A DNA stretch of 12,334 bases, taken from assembly GCA_002049885.1 (NCBI GenBank), contig MVCS01000083.1, forward strand, positions 1 through 12,334, in the 5' to 3' direction. Of this stretch, positions 6,726-12,334 are shown piece by piece. This stretch comes from Planctomycetales bacterium 4484_123 (GTDB lineage Bacteria; Planctomycetota; Phycisphaerae; SM23-33). The position numbers and the translations under genes were made by a program. Below the pieces are notes generated by a model. That model ran no database searches. It was not told the origin of the DNA and saw only the letters and a program-made list of their open reading frames with translations. How positions within the stretch are numbered: the first letter of the stretch is position 1; every line of letters begins with the position of its first letter.

Positions 6726-7193
6726 ATGCTTCTGACGGATATTCTTGCCCTGGAGTGTATCAAGCCTCGGATGAGGGCCACGGACAAGGCCTCGGCCATC
6801 GCCGAGCTGGTGGACCTGGTCTGCGCCGCCGGGAAGGTCACCGATCGCGAGCAGATGCTTCAGGCCACCCTGGCCCGAGAGGCCACGAGGACGACCGGCA
6901 TCGGCTCGGGGCTGGCCATCCCCCACGGCAAGTGCGCAGCGGCGAAGGAACTGGTGATGGCAATCGGCCGGCCCGCCCGGCCGATCGACTTCGACAGTAT
7001 CGACGGCCAGCCGGTGAGCATCATCATCTTCCTGGCCTCTCCGCCGGACAAGACCGGCCCGCACATCCAGGCCCTGGCCCGCATCAGTCGGCACATGTCC
7101 GACGAGAGGTTCCGCCAGGCGCTGCTGGAGGCGCCCGGCGCAGAGGACATCTACAAGCTCATCGCCGAATGGGAAGCGAAGCTGGGGGACTGA
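6726..7193 (+). CDS. PTS IIA component, PtsN/fructose-type regulatory domain
   Basis: This 155-residue single-domain protein belongs to the fructose/mannitol/nitrogen EIIA family (PtsN-like). Such domains are phosphorylated on a histidine by HPr or NPr, and when not part of a sugar transporter they usually act as regulators. The phospho-accepting site is clear: GIGSGLAIPHGK with His67. The second family signature, FLASPPDKTGPHIQAL with His113, is also present. The start MLLTDIL matches the usual N-terminus of the family. The frame stays open upstream to 6471, but that extension is Pro/Arg-rich and unlike any EIIA. No EIIB, EIIC, HPr or EI gene is in the window, so it is an orphan here. It is divergent from the SMP-30/flavocytochrome run and converges with folC. 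Its target is unknown. Confidence 0.9.
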   Translation: MLLTDILALECIKPRMRATDKASAIAELVDLVCAAGKVTDREQMLQATLAREATRTTGIGSGLAIPHGKCAAAKELVMAIGRPARPIDFDSIDGQPVSIIIFLASPPDKTGPHIQALARISRHMSDERFRQALLEAPGAEDIYKLIAEWEAKLGD

Positions 7194-7242
7194 CGGGCCC
7201 GCCGGAGATCCGCCCATGCTCTAACGGTTTGCGCCGCGTGCC

Positions 7243-7257
7243 GGCGCAGCCTGCGCC
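7243..7257. terminator. GC-rich hairpin between convergent genes
   Basis: GGCGCA (7243-7248), loop GCC, TGCGCC (7252-7257) form a perfect six-pair stem, 50 bases after the PTS IIA stop. There is no U-tract. It could serve as a transcription end or RNA-stability element for the PTS IIA gene and, read on the other strand, for folC. Confidence 0.4.
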
Positions 7258-7270
7258 AAGTGCACGCGTA

Positions 7271-7294
7271 GTACAGATGTACAGATGTACAGAT
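7271..7294. repeat. Three exact tandem copies of an 8-bp unit
   Basis: GTACAGAT is repeated three times without interruption at 7271-7278, 7279-7286 and 7287-7294, followed by GG. It lies in the 144-bp gap between the convergent PTS IIA and folC genes. Compared with its GC-rich surroundings it is AT-rich. It looks like a small minisatellite. Confidence 0.9.
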
Positions 7295-7337
7295 GGAGGC
7301 GGCAAGTGGTGCAGCGGGCAGCCCCCCGGGCCGGGGA

Positions 7338-8717
7338 CTATTGGAGAAGTCTCTTGGCCTCACCCACGAGGTAGAAGCTGCCGGTGATGCAGATGATGTC
7401 TTCCCGGCTGACGGCGTTGTTGGCGACGCGGATGGCCTGGGTGAGGTCTTCGGCAACCTGGCCCACCCGCCCGGAGATCTCCTCGTAGCGCTCGGCCAGC
7501 TCTTCCGGCCGGGCACAGCGCGGGGAATCATAGCGGGTGAAGATGACCTTGTCGGCCCCGCGGGTGATCTCCGCCAGCATCCCGTCGATGTCCTTGTCGG
7601 CGGCGCAGGCGAAGATGACCACCATGGAATCGTAGGGGATGTACTGTCCGATGGCGCGCATGAGGGCCTCGACGGAGGCGGCGTTGTGGGCGCCGTCCAC
7701 GAGTATGCGCGGGGAGCGAACGAGGATCTCCATCCGCCCGGGCAGGCTGACCCGCGCCAAGCCCTGGATGGCGGCGTGGTCGTCGATCTCCAGGCCCTGG
7801 GCCTTGAGCTGGTCCAGCAGGGCCAGCGCCAGGCCGCAGTTCAGGGCCTGGTGCTCGCCCATCAGCGGCACGGGCAGGTGCTCGAATCGGCTGCGCTCGG
7901 TGGTCAGGCACACCCGGGTCTGAGGGCCCATGTCGCGCGAGGACTCGAAGCGGTAGGAGAAGTCGATATTCTCGCCGGTGAACAGCAGCGGGGTCTTGCT
8001 CTGGCGGGCGGCGCGTTCCAGGACGACCTTGGCCTCCGGCACCTGGGGCACCGAGACCGCCGGCACGCCGGCCTTGAAGACCCCGGCCTTCTCCGAGGCG
8101 ATGGCCTCCACAGTGTGGCCGAGCTGTTCGGTGTGGTCGAGGCTGATGGAAGTCAGGCCCACCACCAGCGGCTTGACCACGTTGGTGCTGTCCAGCCGAC
8201 CGCCCAGGCCAGTCTCCAGCACGACCACGTCCACATCGTTGTCGGCAAAGTGCATGAAGGCGATGGCCGTGAAGATCTCGAAGAAGGTCGGCTTGTTTCG
8301 GCCCATGCGCCCGACCTGCACGGCCACCTTGTTTATCAGGCGGGTCAGGGCGGCTTGGGTGATCATCTCACCGTTGATGCGGATGCGTTCCCGGATGTCC
8401 ACCAGGTGCGGCGAGGTGTACAGGCCGACCCTGTGGCCGCAGGCCTGCAGCATCTCGGCCAGCATGTGGGCGGTGGAACCCTTGCCCTTCGTGCCGGCGA
8501 TGTGGACGCAGCGCAGTGTTTTGTGCGGCTCGCCCAGGCGTTTCAGCAGCGAGCGCATACGAGAGAGGTTGAAGGTGTCGCGGTTGTAACGCACCCGCGT
8601 CATGCGCTCGTAGTCCGTCAGGGAAAACAGGTATTTAAGGGCGGCATCGTAGGTACGAATCGCCACCCTACGGCCTGCCTTCGCTGGGGATACCTTGGAG
8701 GAAGTTGCCGTCACCAT
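7338..8717 (-). CDS. folC: Bifunctional folylpolyglutamate synthase / dihydrofolate synthase
   Basis: This gene encodes 459 residues of the Mur-ligase-like FolC family. FolC adds glutamate to tetrahydrofolates, and in many bacteria also joins dihydropteroate to glutamate, in the cytoplasm using ATP. Visible motifs are the P-loop AGTKGKGST (74-82), YTSPHL (100-105), ETGLGGRLDSTN (168-179), DHTEQLG (194-200), Lys210 in ASEKAGVFK (a candidate carbamylated Mg-site lysine), GEHQALN (287-293), DGAHN (341-345) and a C-terminal TGSFYLVGE. The Mur-ligase family length and motif order are normal. The start is uncertain. GTG at 8729 overlaps the -10 box and cannot be transcribed from that promoter. ATG at 8717 would be nearly leaderless. 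GTG at 8666 begins AIRTYDAALKYLF, close to typical FolC starts. No accC, accD or dedD neighbour, often seen elsewhere, is present. Confidence 0.95.
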   Translation of the reverse strand: MVTATSSKVSPAKAGRRVAIRTYDAALKYLFSLTDYERMTRVRYNRDTFNLSRMRSLLKRLGEPHKTLRCVHIAGTKGKGSTAHMLAEMLQACGHRVGLYTSPHLVDIRERIRINGEMITQAALTRLINKVAVQVGRMGRNKPTFFEIFTAIAFMHFADNDVDVVVLETGLGGRLDSTNVVKPLVVGLTSISLDHTEQLGHTVEAIASEKAGVFKAGVPAVSVPQVPEAKVVLERAARQSKTPLLFTGENIDFSYRFESSRDMGPQTRVCLTTERSRFEHLPVPLMGEHQALNCGLALALLDQLKAQGLEIDDHAAIQGLARVSLPGRMEILVRSPRILVDGAHNAASVEALMRAIGQYIPYDSMVVIFACAADKDIDGMLAEITRGADKVIFTRYDSPRCARPEELAERYEEISGRVGQVAEDLTQAIRVANNAVSREDIICITGSFYLVGEAKRLLQ

Positions 8718-8727
8718 AATGCGCTGC

Positions 8728-8757
8728 ACTATATCATGTTAGGGCCGGTCGTGTCAA
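8728..8757 (-). promoter_or_regulatory. Strong sigma70-like extended -10 promoter for folC
   Basis: On the minus strand TTGACA (8757-8752) and TATAGT (8733-8728) are separated by 18 bp, and the -10 is preceded by TGA, giving an extended TGn motif. Eleven of twelve hexamer bases match consensus. Transcription would begin near 8721, leaving only about four bases before ATG 8717 or about 55 bases before GTG 8666. Confidence 0.7.
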
Positions 8758-8821
8758 GGCTTGACCGGCCAGCGGGTAGAAAAAGTATGAGACGTCTGCC
8801 GAGGTCGCTCTCCGGCAACTG

Positions 8822-8862
8822 CCCGCCGGCGGGCTTGACAAGCCCTTCGGGGTACGTAAGCT
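8822..8862 (+). promoter_or_regulatory. Overlapping palindromes and possible promoter upstream of the oxidoreductase operon
   Basis: CCCGCCGGCGGG (8822-8833) is a perfect 12-bp palindrome. It overlaps GGGCTTG-A-CAAGCCC (8831-8845), a perfect 15-bp inverted repeat. The second contains TTGACA (8835-8840), a consensus -35; a weak -10 TAAGCT (8857-8862) follows after 16 bp. A regulator bound to this repeat would cover the -35 of the sugar operon. Confidence 0.4.
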
Positions 8863-8888
8863 ACCGCTGGAGGGGACAGGCTAAGGCG

Positions 8889-9962
8889 ATGGTCCAGGCA
8901 ACCTTGCAAGCCTGCCTGATCGGGGCGGGCTCCTTCGGCGCTCACGCCCTGGCGGCCCTGCGGGACTTGCCCGCGGTGGAGCTGGTCGGGCTGAGCGACC
9001 GGGACACTCAGGTGGCCTCCTCGGCCGCCGCCCAGGCGGGCTGTCCGGCCTACAGCGACCACCGACGCGTGGTGGTGGAGACCAACCCGGAGGTAGTCTT
9101 CCTGGCCGTCCCGCCGGCGCCGGCCGCCGAGCTGGTCCGCCTGGCCGCCCGGCGGGGCATCCACGTCTGGCGGCAGGTCCCCTGCGCCCGAAATCTTCAC
9201 GAGGCCATCGACCTCTGCCGGTCCATGGACCGGGCCGGCCGGAAGTTCGCCATCGGCACCCAGCGCCGGTTCATGAGGGCCTACCAGCAGGCCAGGGCGA
9301 TGCTGCCCCGGTTGGGCCAGGCATACCTGGTGCGGGCGGAGTATCAGTTCAACCTCGGCCCGGAGCTGGGCTGGCGGGGGGACAGGTCCGCCGGGGGCGG
9401 GGCCCTGCTGGAGCTGGGCTATCACATCTTCGACCTGCTGGTGTGGCTGTGGGGGCTGCCCGAGTCGGTCTATGCCCTCACCGGCACCGGCCAGCGCGCC
9501 AGGGGCGGCGAGGACCTGCCCGTGTACGATTCGGACGACACCGCCGCGACGGTGTTGCGCTTCGGCGGCGGGCTGGCTGCGGTGGTCACCGTCAGCCGGT
9601 GTTTCGGGCCGCTCGCGGAGGCGGTGAGGATCCACGGCCAGGGCGGGCTGCTGGAGGTCGGGCCGGAGGAATGCGTCCTCCGCGACCGCGACGGCAACGT
9701 GGTGGAGCGCCTGGCGGACGGGGAGACGCCGGCGGAGGTCTTCGGCCGCATGATCGACGCCTTCGCCCGCGCCGCCAAGCAGGACGCCGCCCGCTACGAG
9801 TGCAGCGGTTGGGAAAGCCTCCGCACCCAGGCGGTGGTGGAGGCGGCGTATCTGTCCGACCAGACCGGCCAGCCTGAGGACCCCGCCGACCTGTTGGCCG
9901 GGTACGACGTGAGCGAAAGCGACTGCCTCAGGTACGCCCCCGCGCGGAGGTCCTCGTCATGA
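8889..9962 (+). CDS. Gfo/Idh/MocA family oxidoreductase lacking the catalytic EKP lysine
   Basis: This gene encodes 357 residues. The N-terminal Rossmann motif is LIGAGSFGAHALAAL (10-24), with VGLSDRDT ending beta2. A C-terminal alpha/beta domain carries GGGALLELGYHIFDLLVWL (169-187), including the family His180. Members oxidise or reduce sugars and cyclitols with NAD(P). The usual E-K-P loop after the Rossmann fold, whose lysine is catalytic, is replaced here: IHVWRQVPCARN has Gln96-Val97-Pro98. It may therefore be catalytically altered or a binding protein. The ATG at 8889 is the first plausible start; GGAGGGG lies 13 bases upstream and AAGG two bases upstream. The stop overlaps the next start (ATGA, 9959-9962), so it is coupled to the D-lyxose isomerase. 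Substrate is probably a pentose or hexose derivative; this is inferred from the neighbour only. Confidence 0.9.
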   Translation: MVQATLQACLIGAGSFGAHALAALRDLPAVELVGLSDRDTQVASSAAAQAGCPAYSDHRRVVVETNPEVVFLAVPPAPAAELVRLAARRGIHVWRQVPCARNLHEAIDLCRSMDRAGRKFAIGTQRRFMRAYQQARAMLPRLGQAYLVRAEYQFNLGPELGWRGDRSAGGGALLELGYHIFDLLVWLWGLPESVYALTGTGQRARGGEDLPVYDSDDTAATVLRFGGGLAAVVTVSRCFGPLAEAVRIHGQGGLLEVGPEECVLRDRDGNVVERLADGETPAEVFGRMIDAFARAAKQDAARYECSGWESLRTQAVVEAAYLSDQTGQPEDPADLLAGYDVSESDCLRYAPARRSSS

Positions 9963-10645
9963 AGCGCAGCCAGATCGACGCCTGCATCCAGGAGTTCCTC
10001 GACTTCGCCGAGTCGCAGGGGTTCTACCTGCCGCCGTGGGCCCGCTACGGCCCGCAGCAGTGGGCGGAGCTGGGGCCCGAGGCTGACGAAATCCGCCGCT
10101 GCAAACTGGGCTGGGACGTGACGGACTTCGGCAGCGGGCGCTTCGACGAGACCGGCCTGGCGCTGTTCACCCTCCGCAACGGCCTGCCCGGCCGGAGCGC
10201 CCCGGAGGCCAAGGACTACTGCGAAAAAATCATGATGGTCCGCGAGGGCCAGCTCACGCCGTACCACTTCCACTCAGCCAAGATGGAGGACATCATCAAC
10301 CGCGCCGGCGGCAGGCTGGTGGTCAGGCTCTACCGCTCCACGCCCGACGGACAACTGGATGAGCAGAGCGAGCTGCACGTGCAGGCCGACGGCATCACGC
10401 GAACGCTCCCGCCCGGGGGGCAGCTCGTCCTGGCCCCGGGTGAGTCGGTGACGCTTCCGCCCAGGCTGTATCACGCATTCTGGGGCGCGCCCGGCACCGG
10501 CAGCGTGCTGGTCGGAGAGGTCAGCCGGGTCAACGATGATGCCCGCGACAACCACTTCCTGGAGCCCCTGCCAAGGTTCCCCGAAATCGAGGAGGACATC
10601 CCCGCCCGTTTCGTGCTGTGCACCGAGTACCCCCCGCCGCGGTAA
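9959..10645 (+). CDS. D-lyxose ketol-isomerase (cupin fold)
   Basis: This gene encodes 228 residues. The sequence resembles the D-lyxose isomerase family (EC 5.3.1.15), metal-dependent cupins that interconvert D-lyxose and D-xylulose and often D-mannose and D-fructose. Family signatures are KLGWDVTDFGSGRFDETGLA (49-68), LFTLRNG, then EKIMMVREGQLTPYHFHSAK with the metal ligands His103 and His105, Glu110 in KMEDIINR, and His172 in PPRLYHAFWG. Length is normal for the family. GGAGG (9946-9950) sits eight bases before the ATG, and the start overlaps the oxidoreductase stop by four bases. The two enzymes probably act on the same sugar. A narrow alternative is a related uncharacterised sugar isomerase with a different substrate. 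Confidence 0.92.
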   Translation: MKRSQIDACIQEFLDFAESQGFYLPPWARYGPQQWAELGPEADEIRRCKLGWDVTDFGSGRFDETGLALFTLRNGLPGRSAPEAKDYCEKIMMVREGQLTPYHFHSAKMEDIINRAGGRLVVRLYRSTPDGQLDEQSELHVQADGITRTLPPGGQLVLAPGESVTLPPRLYHAFWGAPGTGSVLVGEVSRVNDDARDNHFLEPLPRFPEIEEDIPARFVLCTEYPPPR

Positions 10646-10705
10646 CGGCGCGGAGGCCGGGGGGGATTGAGACCACCGCGGCAGGCATGCCGTCCCGCCG
10701 GCTCA

Positions 10706-10733
10706 GTCGCAGCCCGTTTCCGGCTGCCGCGAC
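10706..10733. terminator. GC-rich hairpin between convergent isomerase and Calx-beta genes
   Basis: GCAGCC (10709-10714) pairs with GGCTGC (10722-10727) across a 7-base loop. GTC/GAC at the base can extend the stem with a bulge. It lies between the isomerase stop (10645) and the Calx-beta stop (10738), and could end transcripts from both sides. There is no T-tract. Confidence 0.4.
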
Positions 10734-10737
10734 CGCC

Positions 10738-12334
10738 TCAAGGGATGATTTGGATGACCAGGTCGGGCTGGGCGAAGACCTGTCCGTCCTTCGGGGACCA
10801 CCTGCCCTTGGTGCCGGTGACCTTGTCGGCCCACTTGACCGACTTGATCTCCCGGGCGGTCCCGGCGTTCCTGGCCCACAGGCCGAAGGCCTCCCCGCCG
10901 TTGGCGAACTCGATGTTCAGCAGCACGACCGCCCCGATGCTGGCCGCCGAGACGTTGCTGTTGGAGAAGAAGTAGCGCCCGGCCTCGGGCCCCTTGAGGC
11001 CCTTGACCTTGAACGACTTGATGGTGGCGGCCACGGCGAAGTCCCCCCCGGCCGTGGCGTGCCGGCCGGCGTCCGGGTCGATCCCCGCCAGGAAGTCCGA
11101 GCCGGCGGACCGGCCCAGGCTCACCGGCCCCATGTCGCCGGCGGAGCGAACCACACAACCCACCGCCGAGCCGGTCACGGTCAGCTTGCCGGTGCTGCCG
11201 GCGATGGACCAGCTCACATCGAGCAAGTCGCCGGCGATCTTGACCGTCCCCAGCACCGCCTTGGGCGGGCTGGCCGTTCCGTCCAGCACCAAATCCGCGG
11301 CGAAGTGGCCGGGGCCGGCCCGGCCGGCCTTGGTGGTCAGCTTGCCCAGCCAGGGGGCTTGGAGGACATCAGCGACGCCGTCATTGTCCCGCCAGCGTGC
11401 GAGCGTCAGGGCCTTGATGGGCGTGGCGGTAATCAGCGAGGTATCGGCCACGGCCCCCAGCACGATGGTGGTGGCCGTCTTGGTATCGCCGACGGCGCGA
11501 GGCCCGATGGTGATGTGGTGATCGGCGTCCACGTTGCCCAGCAACAGCTTGCCCAGGCTGCCGGCCACCGTCAGGTCGCCGGCCAGGTCGGTGGTCTTGG
11601 CGTTGATGACCCCCAGCGCGGCATCGGCGGTGATGGCCCCCACGCGCGTGCGGCCGGCCTTGACCTTGACGACCAACTGCGATTTGGCCGTGGTACCGGT
11701 CAGGCGGATCTCGGCGGCGTCGGCGTTGCCTGCCGCAGGCAAGGCCACCTGCCCGGCGCCGCTGCCTTTGAGCATGACCGTCACCTGGTCGCCGTCTGCG
11801 TCGATGAACCGGGCCTTGACCTTGCCGCCGAAGTCGATCACCCGCCCGTCATCATCGACGATGGTCGCCTGGCCGTGAGCGTCGGCCAGGACCGCATTGA
11901 CCGGATTGGCCAGGTCCACGAAGAAGGTCTCGTCGGCCTCGGCCGTTGCGTCGGCGATGACCTCGACGGTGACGGTGCGAACGGTCTGGCCCGGGGCGAA
12001 GGTCACTTTGCCGCTGATGGCGGTGTAGTCCGTATCGGCCTTGGCCGAGCCGTCGGCGGTGGCATAATCCACCGTCACCGCCTCCAGCCCCGGGGCTGAA
12101 AGGCTGACGGTGAAGACTGCATCGACCGTCCCGCCGGTGCTCTCAATCACCTGCACGTCCTGGATGCTCACCGCCGGCCAGTCGTCGTTCAGGATGGTCC
12201 CGGTCGCCTGGCCGTCGGCGATGGTGGCCCCGGCGGCATTGGAGAGGGTCACGGCGAGCGTCTCGTCCAGCTCGATGGCCGTATCGCCGGCCACAGCCAC
12301 GGCGACGGTCTGCGTGGTGGTGCCCGGCTGGAAG
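10738..12334 (-). CDS. Calx-beta domain surface protein, N-terminus outside the window
   Basis: The frame is open to the right edge, giving at least 531 C-terminal residues of a larger protein. A partial Calx-beta repeat (about 12333-12181) ends in GTILNDD, and a complete one (about 12180-11848) contains VTFAPGQTVRTVTVEVIADA and ends in ATIVDDD. The acidic Asp-rich ends are typical Ca2+-binding loops of the domain. The rest (about 11847-10738) is a Gly/Ala/Val/Thr-rich region with many beta-strands and repeating patterns such as GSLGKLLLGNVDA, STGKLTVTGSA and AGSDFLAGIDPDAG. I recognise this as the C-terminal module seen in large planctomycete Calx-beta proteins; its function is not known to me. 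The protein ends VFAQPDLVIQIIP with no LPXTG or PEP-CTERM sorting signal. It is probably secreted or surface-located, acting in adhesion or matrix. A signal peptide cannot be checked here. Confidence 0.85.
   Translation of the reverse strand, partial: FQPGTTTQTVAVAVAGDTAIELDETLAVTLSNAAGATIADGQATGTILNDDWPAVSIQDVQVIESTGGTVDAVFTVSLSAPGLEAVTVDYATADGSAKADTDYTAISGKVTFAPGQTVRTVTVEVIADATAEADETFFVDLANPVNAVLADAHGQATIVDDDGRVIDFGGKVKARFIDADGDQVTVMLKGSGAGQVALPAAGNADAAEIRLTGTTAKSQLVVKVKAGRTRVGAITADAALGVINAKTTDLAGDLTVAGSLGKLLLGNVDADHHITIGPRAVGDTKTATTIVLGAVADTSLITATPIKALTLARWRDNDGVADVLQAPWLGKLTTKAGRAGPGHFAADLVLDGTASPPKAVLGTVKIAGDLLDVSWSIAGSTGKLTVTGSAVGCVVRSAGDMGPVSLGRSAGSDFLAGIDPDAGRHATAGGDFAVAATIKSFKVKGLKGPEAGRYFFSNSNVSAASIGAVVLLNIEFANGGEAFGLWARNAGTAREIKSVKWADKVTGTKGRWSPKDGQVFAQPDLVIQIIP

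Noticed and set aside
7271..7294. Start of a CRISPR-like array
   Set aside because: Units are only 8 bp and abut with no spacers, and there are no cas genes.
7293..8888. Long N-terminal extension of the oxidoreductase frame, antisense to folC
   Set aside because: The extension covers the reverse complement of FolC and has no Rossmann-type features. The family N-terminus begins at 8889.
10618..12099. A 493-codon plus-strand open frame opposite the Calx-beta gene
   Set aside because: Gly/Asp/Arg-rich shadow; the minus strand carries recognisable Calx-beta repeats.

Overview
This GC-rich window looks like part of a bacterial chromosome or metagenomic contig from the Planctomycetota, most likely a Phycisphaerae-like lineage. 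The evidence is indirect: the high-GC codon use, a large Calx-beta surface protein with a planctomycete-style C-terminal module, a Gfo/Idh/MocA oxidoreductase coupled to a D-lyxose isomerase, and two putative lipoprotein beta-propellers. No marker gene fixes the taxonomy. I see no rRNA, tRNA, CRISPR array, transposase, integrase or phage gene.

Layout: (1) 1-1513 (+) is the 3' part of a large hypothetical carbohydrate-associated protein, broken by an exact 13-bp tandem duplication. (2) 1536-2795 (-) is a lipoprotein with a probable beta-propeller fold, convergent with region 1. (3) 2942-6444 (-) is a co-directional run: a frameshifted SMP-30/gluconolactonase-like lipoprotein, a small four-helix membrane protein, a ferric-reductase/NADPH-oxidase-like flavocytochrome and a Dps-like ferritin. 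The membrane protein and flavocytochrome overlap by four bases. Transcription therefore runs from a periplasmic propeller, through a membrane electron-transfer pair, to an iron-storing cage. This is the most interesting functional unit in the window. (4) 6726-7193 (+) is an orphan PTS IIA (PtsN/fructose-type) regulatory domain. (5) 7338-8717 (-) is FolC, with a very good extended -10 promoter at 8728-8757. (6) 8889-10645 (+) is a two-gene operon, a Gfo/Idh/MocA oxidoreductase lacking the usual catalytic lysine and a D-lyxose isomerase, joined by an ATGA overlap. (7) 10738-12334 (-) is the C-terminal part of a Calx-beta repeat protein that runs off the right edge.

A theme is short tandem duplication. 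The 13-bp duplication breaks the first gene, an 84-bp-period duplication sits beside a one-base frameshift in the SMP-30-like gene, and three exact copies of an 8-bp unit lie between two convergent genes. These may be recent slippage events or assembly/sequencing artefacts; the sequence alone cannot decide. Everything else reads as intact genes.
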